From: Melieria omissa
Lineage: Eukaryota; Arthropoda; Insecta; Diptera; Ulidiidae
Length of the DNA: 64,000 bases
Assembly (NCBI GenBank): GCA_963971225.1
Contig: OZ020269.1
Span: 28,499,783 to 28,563,782, forward strand
Direction of reading: 5' to 3'
Below, piece by piece: positions 10,559 to 22,749 of this stretch (its first letter is position 1; every line of letters begins with the position of its first letter). The translations under genes and the position numbers were made by a program. Below the pieces are notes generated by a model. That model had not been told where the DNA came from. It searched no databases and saw nothing but the letters and a program-made list of their open reading frames with translations.

Positions 10559-12769
10559 CACTTGTGGCAGCCAGGGCCGGTGCCGGTGCCAGAGCGTCGA
10601 AAAGGATATTGAAAATTGGGAGCGGTTGGAGTCGCAGTGCGTGGGGGTGGTGGTGTGTGCATGCGGGTGGGAAGGGAGTTGTCAGCGTCAATTGAGACGC
10701 TGAACGCGACACTGCATGCGGCTTCATTACGGTCAACGTAATGACATTAATGAAGACCACCCTGGCCGGAGCACGGCCACTCATTATGCTCGGAATTTCG
10801 AGCATTTCACATTTTGCTGTTGCTACTGTTGCTCGTCGTTATTGCTGCTGCTGTTGCTATTGCTGATATTATTACTGTTGTTGTTATTGCGTACAGCGAT
10901 CAATTTGCCAGTGTGCCAGCCGCCTAGCGCCGTCAGGCCAGCAACATGCGAATTTGCAATTCACACAAAAAGTTTAAAGCTTTTTGCGTTGTTTAGAATC
11001 CAAGTTTTAAGGTTAGGTTTGTGAAGAAAAGCAGAAGAATTGAACGAGGGTTTGTAGAAACATTGTAAAAACATTTGAGAAATGCTTCGGATAATTAGAA
11101 TCGAAATATAGGACTATTCCATATATAGCACAATGGGCCTTTTAGGTCTCCGAGTGTGTCTCCTACAGAGTTTAAAGCTTCTTGCATTGTTTAGAATTCA
11201 AGTTTTAAAGTTAGGTTTGTGAAGAGAAGCAGAAGAATTGAACGAGGGTTTGTAGAAACATTGTAAAAACATTTGAGAAATGCTTCGGATAATAAGAATC
11301 GAAATATAGGACTATTCCATATATAGCACAATGGGCCTTTTAGGTCTCCGAGTGTGTCACCTACAGAGGCCAACAACCTAACCTAACCTATAAGTACGCT
11401 GTTGTAATCAAATGAAACAAGCTGTGTGTGAGGTATGAATGAAGTTGTTTTCTTTTTCAATTTGAGAGGCCCATGTTCTTATTATGTATGGATGATGACC
11501 TTGCAAAGTCACCCCAGGTGATACCGCTTCCGAGTCTCGAGGCTTTCTTCTCCATTATAACGTTCAAGGAAAAGAGTGCGCACAATTGTCAAAGCCCAAA
11601 AAACTTTACCTCCACTGACTATTCGACAATGACACGAGAACTGTTTATGTGATCAATACATGAGCGATTTGTGCTGAAGCCCGCCTGCTTTTCTTTTAAC
11701 CCATTAGTGCATAAAGTTAAAATACTTAACTACTGCTTTAAAAGTATATACCTTGAGTAAAACATATATAACTCCTAAAATAAAATTTTTTTGTTATGCT
11801 CTAATGGGTTGACTTAACAAAAAAATGCATTAGTTTGAAGGCTTCATAGGCTTCATAGCTATAATGATCCGATTTAGATCAAATATGAACAGTTTTGTTC
11901 CATAACTTTTCATTATGCCTTTCTCATAGAAACCCTCATCTCTTTTGGCAAAAAACTGAGACAAATGCTTTTCAGAAGCTCCTTTTGAGTACAATTTCTT
12001 TCAATATCATTCGCCAAGGACAGAAACAGATGGAAATAACTTGTTGACAGGTCCAGACATGCATCCGAAAACATCGCAACCAATCTTTCGAGGGCTTTGA
12101 TTAGCCAGTATTCTAATAGATCACAAGTCCTCTTCTTTTGACCAAAGCAAACCGCTTTTAGCAATTGTTTTCATTAGACGTTTGGTTTAAAGGTTTGGAA
12201 GTTTGAATTAACAGTTTGGCCTTTGGGGAGAAGCTCGTAGTAGATTCCCTAGCAATTCTATCAAACACACAGCAAAACCTTCCTGATCGTCAATACTGAC
12301 TTGACTATGGTTTGCGCCGGCTTACTGCAAATCATTGAACCAGTTTGAGCTTCTCGCAAAGCTCAGTAGACAGCGAATAGTCTTATCGGCTGGATTCCCT
12401 AAACTATCGAAGAAGATCCATAGGCAGTTTGAGCTTCTCGCAAAGCTTAGTAGACAGCGAATAGTCTTATGGGCTCGATTCCCTAGACTATCGAATAAAA
12501 CGTTGCCCAGGTAGTTCATTTTTCTTCTGGATAAAGCACGACATGTGCTTTGAAGGTGAAGTAAATTTGATTTTTCTTCTTTGTTCATACAACTACGACA
12601 AAAGTAGGTTGAAAAGCAGCCCTAACCTTTTTTCGTGGGTGCCAATCAAACAGAGAGTCGTTAGGACACCAATCATGGTTCTGATCTGATGCCTGTTTAG
12701 TGAGAGAAGCTCTTAAAACGCCGAAAGTTTAAGGTTGGCCAAATTTGACTAGCAGAGAACCCTATATTA
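10559..12769. repeat. tandem duplication, copy 1 (about 2.2 kb)
   Basis: Starts CACTTGTGGCAGCCAGGGCC and is repeated nearly base for base from 12770. Junction between copies reads CCCTATATTAC|ACTTGTGG. Contents: G+C-rich block with hairpin CATTACGGTCAACGTAATG (10733-10751), a GCT/GTT-rich stretch, AT-rich DNA and, at the right end, a minus-strand LINE relic. Copy 1 differs from copy 2 by an extra internal unit of about 198 bp (10972-11169 repeated at 11170-11367). Confidence 0.95.
12322..12740 (-). pseudogene. LINE relic C-terminus in duplication copy 1
   Basis: Minus strand reads in pieces HQIRTMIG, a GTH-KRLGLLF block, then EEEKSNLLHLQSTCRALSRR (equivalent to the 'EEEETxxHLLCxCPALSRRR' end of Jockey-like ORF2) and MNYLGNVLFDSLGN. 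The final CLLSFARSSNW segment is duplicated as an 84-bp direct repeat (about 12346 and 12430). Stops and frame changes show it is dead. Confidence 0.65.
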
Positions 12770-14778
12770 CACTTGTGGCAGCCAGGGCCGGTGCCGGTGC
12801 CAGAGCGTCGAAAAGGATATTGAAAATTGGGAGCGGTTGGAGTCGCAGTGCGTGGGGGTGGTGGTGTGTGCATGCGGGTGGGAAGGGAGTTGTCAGCGTC
12901 AATTGAGACGCTGAACGCGACACTGCATGCGGCTTCATTACGGTCAACGTAATGACATTAATGAAGACCACCCTGGCCGGAGCACGGCCACTCATTATGC
13001 TCGGAATTTCGAGCATTTCACATTTTGCTGTTGCTACTGTTGCTCGTCGTTATTGCTGCTGCTGTTGCTATTGCTGATATTATTACTGTTGTTGTTATTG
13101 CGTACAGCGATCAATTTGCCAGTGTGCCAGCCGCCTAGCGCCGTCAGGCCAGCAACATGCGAATTTGCAATTCACACAAAAAGTTTAAAGCTTTTTGCGT
13201 TGTTTAGAATCCAAGTTTTAAGGTTAGGTTTGTGAAGAAAAGCAGAAGAATTGAACGAGGGTTTGTAGAAACATTGTAAAAACATTTGAGAAATGCTTCG
13301 GATAATAAGAATCGAAATATAGGACTATTCCATATATAGCACAATGGGCCTTTTAGGTCTCCGAGTGTGTCACCTACAGAGGCCAACAACCTAACCTAAC
13401 CTATAAGTACGCTGTTGTAATCAAATGAAACAAGCTGTGTGTGAGGTATGAATGAAGTTGTTTTCTTTTTCAATTTGAGAGGCCCATGTTCTTATTATGT
13501 ATGGATGATGACCTTGCAAAGTCACCCCAGGTGATACCGCTTCCGAGTCTCGAGGCTTTCTTCTCCATTATAACGTTCAAGGAAAAGAGTGCGCACAATT
13601 GTCAAAGCCCAAAAAACTTTACCTCCACTGACTATTCGACAATGACACGAGAACTGTTTATGTGATCAATACATGAGCGATTTGTGCTGAAGCCCGCCTG
13701 CTTTTCTTTTAACCCATTAGTGCATAAAGTTAAAATACTTAACTACTGCTTTAAAAGTATATACCTTGAGTAAAACATATATAACTCCTAAAATAAAATT
13801 TTTTTGTTATGCTCTAATGGGTTGACTTAACAAAAAAATGCATTAGTTTGAAGGCTTCATAGGCTTCATAGCTATAATGATCCGATTTAGATCAAATATG
13901 AACAGTTTTGTTCCATAACTTTTCATTATGCCTTTCTCATAGAAACCCTCATCTCTTTTGGCAAAAAACTGAGACAAATGCTTTTCAGAAGCTCCTTTTG
14001 AGTACAATTTCTTTCAATATCATTCGCCAAGGACAGAAACAGATGGAAATAACTTGTTGACAGGTCCAGACATGCATCCGAAAACATCGCAACCAATCTT
14101 TCGAGGGCTTTGATTAGCCAGTATTCTAATAGATCACAAGTCCTCTTCTTTTGACCAAAGCTAACCGCTTCTAGCAATTGTTTTCATTAGACGTTTGGTT
14201 TAAAGGTTTGGAAGTTTGAATTAACAATTTGGCCGTTGGGGAGAAGCTCGTAGTAGATTCCTTAGCAATCCTATCAAACACACAGCAAAACCTTCCTGAT
14301 CGTCAATACTGACTTGACTATGGTTTGCACCGGCTTACTGCAAATCATTGAACCAGTTTGAGCTTCTCGCAAAGCTTAGTAGACAGCGAATAGTCTTATC
14401 GGCTGGATCCCCTAGACTATCGAAGAAGATCCATAGGCAGTTTGAGCTTCTCGCAAAGCTTAGTAGACAGCGAATAGTCTTATCGGCTCGATTCCCTAAA
14501 CTATCGAATAAAACGTTGCCCAGGTAGTTCATTTTTCTTCTGGATAAAGCACGACATGTGCTTTGAAGGTGAAGTAAATTTTATTTTTCTTCTTCGTTCA
14601 TACAACTACGACAAAAGTGGGTTGAAAAGCAGCCCTAACCTTTTTTCATGGGTGCCAATCAAACAGAGAGTCGTTCCAATCATGGTTCTGATCTGATCTC
14701 TGTTTAGTGAGAGAAGCTCTTTAAAACGCCGAAAGTTTAAGATTGGCCAAATTTGACGAGCAGAGAACCCTATATTAC
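12770..14778. repeat. tandem duplication, copy 2 (about 2.0 kb)
   Basis: Near-identical to copy 1; only scattered substitutions (for example GCAAACCGCTTTTAG versus GCTAACCGCTTCTAG at 12145 and 14158) and loss or lack of the extra 198-bp unit. Ends CCCTATATTAC at 14778, after which sequence differs. The low divergence means a recent event or an assembly of two haplotypes. Confidence 0.95.
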
Positions 14779-14810
14779 CATTGTTGACGTTCACTTCATT
14801 ACCAGTCACC
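14335..14810 (-). pseudogene. LINE relic C-terminus in duplication copy 2
   Basis: Second copy of the same relic, with the same 84-bp internal repeat. Here the N-terminal part is slightly longer and clearer: LLSLNRDQIRTMIGTTLCLI, then THEKRLGLLFNPLLS, and the shared MNYLGNVLFDSLGN end. Confidence 0.68.
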
Positions 14811-17300
14811 GGTAATCCTGTTCGAAAATTCGCTGGAAATTCGTCGTTAGTGCAGCTTCTTGTAAAATATGAATTTATAGGTTTATTTTAAAAGTAATAC
14901 CCTTAAAACGTAGCTGAAGTCTTAAGCTTTCTAATGGGATTATCTTCTCTCTCTTATCCAACCAATGGTTCCACTCTACCTTGTCTCCTGGACGTTTTTT
15001 GACCATTCTTCCCAGCTTGGACCTTACGACAGCAAACTTTTAAATTATTAAATTATTACATCGAACTTCTTTTTGTATTCAGTCTTATTCGAGTGGTTCC
15101 AAATGGTTTTTTGGGGCAATTTTTAGTTCCAAATGGTTTTTCGGGGCAATTTTTAGCTACAATCAAAACATGATAGTCGGCCTCGATGATTTCTTTGAAT
15201 TGATGACCATTGGCTTTCGAGAGCGTGTTGCATCTTTGACATCACTATTATCAGAACAAAATCGACTAAACCAAATATGTGCTTTTTGTCTATTACAGTA
15301 TTGAGATAATTACCTCAAACACGATTGAACTTTTCAACCATCTAGCTGGCGTTTTCACCTTTAACGAAGAAAAACGCTTAATTACTTAACTGATTTTCTC
15401 TTTAGCGGCATCCATCGTTGATGTGCGCTCAAACAAAACTGCTTCAAGCAATCACAAAGCTGTCTGAAAAGTTTACGAAATTGTATCGTTCTAACACCAT
15501 CCTTGAACCCCTGTCTGGCGACTTTCAATGAACTGATTCCTTTGATTCAACTAAATTGATTCATTTGTCAAATAAAAGTCTCGTATTGTGGGTTTTTCTC
15601 TCTTTCTTTCTCTTTTGTTTTTGTTTTAATTTATCAAAATATAAATGTTTATTGTGTGTATTTTATTTTTTCAAAATTGCATAATCATCATTAGTGTTCT
15701 TTCTCGATTTAACTTGTTTCTCGCTGATTTTGCTGTTGTTTTTTGTTAATCATATTTTTATTTGTTAGTACACTTTTATGCATTAAAAAACGAATGTTTT
15801 GTATATAGTACACACACACACATACTTATGTATATACGCACACAACGTGCCACATACTGTGCAAGTAGTTTAAATTGTCTGTCCGTTCATCATTCAGTTT
15901 CATTGGTGTATGATGCATGGTTTCCTTTTATTTCTTCTCATTTAACATAATTCTAGTCAAATGACTTGGCGCCGATTCGATTGTTTTTTGTTTTTTTAGT
16001 TCTTCTCTGCAAGTTTTTCTTTGTTCTGTATTCTTTATTGTTGTATTTTGTTTTTGTTTATTTAAATTATTATTGATTTCATATGTTAAACTAGGTATAT
16101 GCATGTATAATATTTATATATATATATATATATATATTTATGTTGTATATATATAAAATTTGCATTCCTTTATCTCGTACGCCTTGTTCGACTCAAATAT
16201 TTTTGCAATCAAAATTTTTTAATATTTATATTTAGTTGTTAATCATTTGTTTTATTGTTGATTTAATGTTTGCATTGTTGTTGTTGCTGTTTCTGTATTT
16301 GTTTTATTTAATGCTAAAGTGTTTACCTTTAAGTTTATTCAGTTACATTGAATTACATTTAATTATTGTATTTGATTACTTTTTCTTTTGTTTAAACGAT
16401 AGTTTGGTTGATTTGTTGTTGTTGTTGTTGTTGTTTTTTAGTTAAGTTGAGTTGAGTGGGACTAATCGATTCAATAAAATTCATGTGAATAATACTCTTT
16501 GTGTTCGGTGGTGGTGGTGCAGACCAGACCAACATGAAAGGAAATGACGAGTGACAGTGCAACAGTGGACTATGTGGACTTAAGGACATGGGAAAAAATG
16601 ACGTTTGGTGGGTGGCTAAGTTTGCTGACATTCTTGTTTTCTTTTTTTCATAATTTGTCACATGATTTTTTCCTTTTTCTTATATTTATTTATTTGCTTT
16701 TTTGCGACCCGTTTTGTCGACATATCAAATCAACATTGGCGCTTTAAACTCACACCGAATGCTAATGTACAAATGTATGTATGTGTGTATGTATGTATAT
16801 GTGTTAATATTTGTTGGAAATTGTTGAAATTTCTCGTTTTTTGCATTAATTTATTAATAATATTCACTTTCGCTCACTAATTGCTACTTAACGCTGAATG
16901 ATTGGATGGATGACAGCTGCTGCTGTGCTGTGTTGTGTTATGTTGTGTTGTGCTCAGGAAACATACGAAATTAAAGCATGGAAAACGAATGTAACCAGTG
17001 CGTGGGCATTAGTTGAGTACAGCTTAGTGTAGAAAGTGTAAGTTGGCAACGTACACAACGCCTCTGACTTATGGGAAATACCCAAAGAATCAATGATATG
17101 TTTGTGATTGTGAACTATGCACAAGTTAGCAACATTTCAAAGTGCTTCAATTTGACAATTTCCGCTTGACAAGAGGCCTTGGCATTTTTTCAACCTGATT
17201 TCAATGACCTGACTACACTGAACACTCTGTTGGAGGCGGTTGATGCAAGCAAAAAGCACTAAAATCGTGTGTTCCACAAGCATTGCAGTGTTTATTAACT
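14810..17300. other. non-coding, AT-rich, microsatellites
   Basis: No gene seen. 15085-15160 has a short tandem of GGTTTTTTGGGGCAATTTTTAG. TA microsatellite at about 16118-16137; GTT repeat at about 16418-16432. Open frames are Leu/Phe-rich compositional artefacts. Confidence 0.4.
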
Positions 17301-17308
17301 AAAAGTTA

Positions 17309-17471
17309 ACCAAGTTCAGTGGCGCACACAGGAGGAGCGGGGTTGGGGGTTCAAAACCCCCAAATACAAAAAATTGATGGTACAAAATATGGTTTCGAAT
17401 GCTATTCGGCTCAAAAGATTTACGCAAAACTCCTCCTAAAATTATTTCCTGTGTGCGCCACTGACCAAGTT
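17309..17471. mobile_element. hAT-type MITE with perfect 8-bp target duplication
   Basis: Element 17317-17463 (147 bp). Left end CAGTGGCGCACACAGGA, right end TCCTGTGTGCGCCACTG: a perfect 17-bp inverted repeat. Flanked by ACCAAGTT on both sides, a perfect 8-bp duplication. No coding capacity. Same start motif class as the 5355 and 46967 elements. The intact ends suggest recent movement. Confidence 0.9.
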
Positions 17472-18359
17472 GTATGCCAGCTTAATTTTTTCCATAAGTA
17501 AATCTTCCAAAACAAAACAAATTGACGTTTTATTAAAAAAATATTCCCTACATTTTAATTTAAGGAAAATTCAACTGACCGGGCAATGACATTAAAGTTA
17601 ACCCTCTTAATACTTTCGGGACTACTGGCATAATATATCCCACCAAGGTTTTTGAAACCATGTTTCGGATAAGAAGATTATTTCAGAATTTGTGAGTATG
17701 CAAAATTGTTTTCTAGACCCAACTTTCATAGTATCGGAACATTTGTGCTAGTGTCGTTTTCGGCTTCGGTATTCGGTCAGTTATGAATTTTAATGTTTCT
17801 ATTAATATTCGGTTTTGGCTTGGGCTGAATATTTTTGTAATGCAGAATATTCTGCTTCAGCTTCGGCCAAAATATCCAATTACTATAGCCGAAGGTTTTC
17901 AATGCAAGTCAATTTGCTCCGTTTCTAAGTAGTTTACCAAATATCGAGATTTATCGATACTTCGGACATCAAGATTGCGATTAATAAAAATAATCCTATC
18001 AACTATTTATGTCAATTGAATTGTCAAGTTTTTTGTTTTTGTTAGAAACTGAACTCTAAGACTGTTTTTGGTTGTTTTTTTTACTAAAATATATACATAG
18101 ATATTCTTTTATTAATTCTTAAGTGCAACAAAGAAATTAATAAAGAAAGAAAAGCTAAATTTGATCAGTTTTTTTTTCTTGAAAGAATTTTTATTAGGAT
18201 TCAGTTATGCCGAATATTCTGCTTCGGCTTCAACCAAAAAATAAACCTTCGGTCGAACACAAATTTCTATCAAGAATATTTTGGTTTTCAAATTTAAACT
18301 CCGTTCCCAAAGGGCTGAGACTTAATTTTCTTTTCAATAAGCAAATTCTCTGTAAAGAG

Positions 18360-19080
18360 ATTTTCGGGTCCTTAACAAAAACCTGAAACTAATTATTCGG
18401 TTGCATGTCGAAGAGATGTTCTAGACGTGGTGAATTGTTTATGCTATGTGGATTCTAACGTACCACACTTTATTGTTTACTTACTAAGGATTTAGTTTCC
18501 TTCCCCAATAACAAAATCAATAAAAGATGAGTTTCTGGTCCTAAACAAAAACCTGAAACTAATTATTCGGTTGCATGTCGAAGAGAATTTCTAGACGTGT
18601 GAATTGTTTGTGTCCAAAGTCCCACATTTAATTGGTCTTCAACTTTCTATAGTTTTTCAGTAAAAAAAATCACTAAAAGATGATATTCGGATCCCGAACC
18701 CAAAACTTGAAACTAATTTTTAGTTTTTTAGAAAAAAGTTTCTACAAGTGGTGGACTGTTCAAGTATGGATTCCAACGTTTCACACTTCATTTCTCATTA
18801 ATTTTCCATAGTATTGGCATAACTTTTCAATTTAAATTCATTTAAAGTTAGTTTTTGAGTCCTGAACACAAGTCCGAAACAAATTTTTATATAATTTATA
18901 AATAATTATAAATAATTTCTTAGAAAGATTTTCTGTTTATGTTCCTTAACTTTCTAAGGTTTTTGTTTTCTTTTTAAAAATAAAAAAATTACTAAAAGAT
19001 GATTCTCGAGTCCTAAGTTCAGAACTGGAACTAATTTTTCAAGTGCATGTCGAAGAGAATTTCTAGACTTGAGTAAAGTT
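18360..19080. repeat. diverged tandem repeat, about 5 units of 152-172 bp
   Basis: Marker AACCTGAAACTAATTATTCG and its variants recur near 18380, 18552, 18704, 18872 and 19024, often followed by GCATGTCGAAGAGA and a TTCTAGAC motif. Units are well diverged. The GGTCCTTA...AAAACCTGAA core resembles the unit in the Dg intron-1 array at 32.9-33.96 kb. Confidence 0.75.
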
Positions 19081-20780
19081 AAATCGCCTGTTGGCTGGCA
19101 TTAAGTTTTACTGGCTAATAAATAAAATTTGTAATTTTTTACAACTTGGCAGCATTTTTCCCCAGATTGATATGATACAATCAAACTATTTAATTGTATT
19201 TTATGTATGCAATTTTCACAAAATTTTAGATTCCAATAAGCTCAAAGCAAAAGTAAGTTTACATAAAAATTATTGCATATTACATACAAATTTAGACACA
19301 AAGAGGTCAAGTTCGTTCATTTCATTGCATGAACTAATTGAAAATGATTTAAGAAAAACATTTGTTATCAAATTGAGAAGGCGAACATTTAAAACGGTGT
19401 TTTATGGGTTAATGCATACACAATTGATTTTACACTGCAATATTGAAAAGACAAATGTGCAAAGTGACAGATGTTGGTATTGCAAAGTCACTACTAACAT
19501 AAATTCAATGACTTTATACTCGGCATACAGAAAAATACTATAAAACGTCAACTTTCAGCTAAAATAACGCCACATATTTGTTTATACAGATCATTACAAT
19601 GTCTTTTTACTTTAAAAATAAATACAAAATTTACAATTTGCCATTGTAATTGCTGCCATTTGTATCAATTATAGATTACATTCTACAAGATATCGAACAC
19701 ACCAACTTGGCTGTGAAAAAGGGCGTTTTTAATCCCAAATCTTGGTTATTCATCTTTCTGAGTAATTTCTTTCAACTTTGAATGCGACTTTTCCCCAGAA
19801 AGTTTCAATGTAGATCATGTTGGGTGATTATAGTTGGGTCTTTAGCTGTTTGGTAGCATTGTATAAAAGCTATTAATTCATATATGTGGCCTTTGTTTTG
19901 GTCCATTATCCTGTTAAACCAAATCACAAGCAAAAGATTGAATTTTTGCAAAGTAAATTGGGTTTTAGAATGTTCAAATAAATCTTCTTGTTCCTATTTG
20001 TTTCTACAAATACAATGGTTTCAACACTAAGTATGCGTGTCTGCTCCACGGCCATAAAGGCTCACTGTGATAAGTTTTCAACACCAAAGTATATCACAGA
20101 TGCTCACAACATATCTGAGTCACCATCGTGTTGCCCTGTGGTCGCCAAATTCATGTCTTTCAGCTCGGTATTCAACACGCTTCAATCAATTTGCTTCGCA
20201 TTTGAATCATGAAAGTTTATTTTAGTCACGTCAGTAAATTTTATGCTTGCAGGCATTCAAAAGTGGACTAAACTGTTGCAAAATATATATTTTTCTTTTC
20301 AATGTTGCATTTTATACTCCATTGTGTGATTAACTGAGAGATATTTAAGGTCTGCTATTGTCTTGAACACCGGAGGGTTAAAGACTTGAAAAAGCAAGCA
20401 ATTTTCAAGAATGACTGCATTTAATATAATTTTTGGTTGCCTACTTTTAGGATGTACTTAAATATGCAACTCGTTTTCGTTGAGTATTGTCTTCAGTTTC
20501 AGAACTGAAATTTCTGTTATCAAAAGCTTAAGTCCATAAGTTTTACTGTGATCAGCAGAATATCCTAGCAACCTTAACTCAATGCTGTATTAAGTTGACT
20601 TGAGCATTATCGTTTTTGAACACAATTAGTGAAGGATTAATTTATAAACTGTAGAGCAGAAAGATGTGAGAATTCCAAAAATTTAGAATCAAAAGTTGAA
20701 CAGAACTAATTATGTATTATTGAAATAAGCTGCATAAAGAATGATGTACGGCATTCTGACAGACAGCCCTAAAACTAGGC
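19080..20780. other. AT-rich, non-coding, unexplained open frame
   Basis: 19091-19543 (+) is open for 150 codons but has no early ATG and shows no family I recognise; later coding-like content (LHELIENDLRKTF, DRCWYCKV) is suggestive but not diagnostic. The surrounding interval from 17602 to 20377 is bounded by TTAA plus CCCTC on both sides, a weak hint of a piggyBac-type insertion. Nothing firm. Confidence 0.2.
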
Positions 20781-20784
20781 AAAG

Positions 20785-21418
20785 GTTCTTCTTCTTCTTC
20801 TTCTTCTTGACTGGCACGACAGCCCAATTACGAGACTAAAGGCTTGATTACACGTAACGAGTCGAGTGACGAGACATCAAAATGGTACTAGGCCGAAAGA
20901 ATAGGGATAGCGAGCAAAAGTGACGAGTTGTTCAAACGTATTTTGACACGTAGCGAGTCAGTTCGGTTTTACAATGCACAAAATGAACTAAGCAACTCGC
21001 CCAATTAAACTCAATCGAGCGAAAAGTGGTGTGTGACGCATTCCGCATGTTACGAACGATTTCGCGAATCGCTGCGAAAAAGAGACAAATATAACGGTAA
21101 AGTAGTGGTTGCTCGGCCTAGCAAACAAAATGTGATTCTAGTGGCTCTCTCGCCACTTTCAGCGGTCACTGACTAAATCAAGAACTCGCCTTACCGTTTA
21201 GACGAAACGAGTACTCGTTCGAGTTGCTGTCTTCTCACTCTACTCGTTACGTGTAATCAAGCCTTGAGGCCTAGCTACCCACAACCATCCGTGCTGCGCT
21301 TGTAAATTTGTACAGGGTTGCAAGGGACCTACAGTTTTATGCCGATTCTGAACGGCGAGTTGGGAGCTTTTTCATAGGCAATTTTACTCTCAGAGGTTTG
21401 CCATTTCCTGCTGGGAGG
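20785..21418 (-). repeat. SINE family A, second copy, split by an insertion
   Basis: Reverse complement of the body of the 7935 SINE: GAA-type tail at 20785-20809, GGGCTGTCGTGCCAGT, and after the insert GCATAAAACTGTAGGTCCC and TGCCTATGAAAAAGCTCCC. The tRNA-like head is missing (5' truncated). Interrupted at 20840-21264. Confidence 0.88.
20837..21267. mobile_element. Harbinger-like MITE inside a SINE
   Basis: 425-bp element 20840-21264 whose ends are inverted repeats of about 28 bp starting AGGCTTGATTACACGTAACG. Comparison with the intact SINE (GAGACTAAGGCCTA) shows insertion at TAA, duplicated as TAA on the left and TGA on the right. A 3-bp TWA-type duplication is the mark of PIF/Harbinger elements. 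CGAGT-type motifs repeat inside both ends. No transposase inside. Confidence 0.8.
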
Positions 21419-21601
21419 ACAAATGTTCAGCTTCCTGAATTCGTCTACATTGTGCGTGTGAATTTGCAGGAATGGAAAAACGAATGCTTAGCAAGAAATT
21501 TTAGTCAAGATTTAAGACGGATTTAGATTTAAGTTGCACATTACTTAACGTTTGATAAATTCGAATTTACTTCAATATCGAGGGAGCACACACTTGATAT
21601 T

Positions 21602-22126
21602 TTAACCCTTTCGGTACTTCTTTTTTGTTTTTAACTTTAAAAGTCATTATTTTCCATTTTATTACTGTTTAAGCCTACATAATGAATAATCAAGTCATTT
21701 TTAAAAATATTGTTCGAAAAAGTGGTTTTTTGGCATCATGAAATATGGCATAGTAAAAAATAAAAAAAATCGTACAGCCTTAGTGAACTATATTTGGGAT
21801 CTAACTTTTTTTACACTTACTAAAGCAATAAATATCTACTAGATTACTTACATAAACCTATAAAATAAATTGATTTTTGTAATAGAATAAATAAAAGTAC
21901 AAAGTGACCTCTTTTTGTAAAATACGCAGCTCGATAGGACTGTGCACTTTCTGAACCCTTACAAGTTACTTGGTATGCTAATCAAAATATTTTTTTCATG
22001 ATTTGGTATAAAAATCTTCAGAGAAAAATACAAAAATTGAAACATATAGTATTCACAAGTGTTTGACCTAAAACAGGCACTGAAAAGAGACTATGCCATA
22101 TGGCATAGAATAACCGAAAGGGTTAA
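21602..22126. mobile_element. TTAA-flanked element, piggyBac-like MITE
   Basis: 517 bp (21606-22122) flanked by TTAA on both sides with ends CCCTTTCGGTACTTC and its inverted match CCCTTTCGGTTATTC. An 18-bp perfect palindrome (CTATGCCATATGGCATAG) lies next to the right end. TTAA targets with CCC ends are typical of piggyBac elements. No coding capacity. Confidence 0.65.
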
Positions 22127-22749
22127 ATACAAAGCCTGACTGAACATAGACTGAAACTTTCAAATGAATGAACTATTTTTTGGCATTTTTAATAAACATA
22201 GGGTTTTTTAGTGCAATTTGATAGTAGAAAATAGAAAGAAAAATAGAAAAGAAATGAAAACCACTTTGAACAAATAAATACCATCAAAAAACTGTGTATT
22301 AAGATATCGTTTCAAAAAGTTATATGGAGGTTTTAATTGTATATTTTAACCCGCCTTGAGTTGAGTTTATGCATTTAAGGTTTAATTGGATGTAATCAAT
22401 ATGCATTCGAAATAGTGTTAAAAATTGCAAAAACAAACAAAGGTTTCAGCATCAACCTACTCCAATGTCGAGTTCAAAAGCTAATTTTCAACTCATAGCT
22501 TATAATTTTAGCATTTAAGTGCACAATTTCAGAGACCACAGCTTGTTGCATCTAATTACAAACAACTGTTGCAGGATAAGTGTGAATTATTTTCAATAGT
22601 GAATGGATTAAAATATTCAAATATTCTTTTTAAAATATTCAAATAACCATACACAAAAAATCTCAGTTTTTACTAACTAAATTTTCTTCAAATTAAAATC
22701 ATTCAATTTCTAATCAGTTGCTCAAAGCTGTAGACCACATTTTGTTGTG

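Noticed and set aside
11380..11395. Interstitial telomere
   Set aside because: Only three units, and the same text is copied in the tandem duplicate; a retroelement tail is simpler.
19091..19543. 150-codon frame as a gene
   Set aside because: No ATG near its start, no recognised domain, flanked by tandem repeats. Kept only as an unexplained frame.
17602..20377. A 2.8-kb piggyBac transposon
   Set aside because: TTAA plus five matching bases on each side only; no piggyBac transposase inside.
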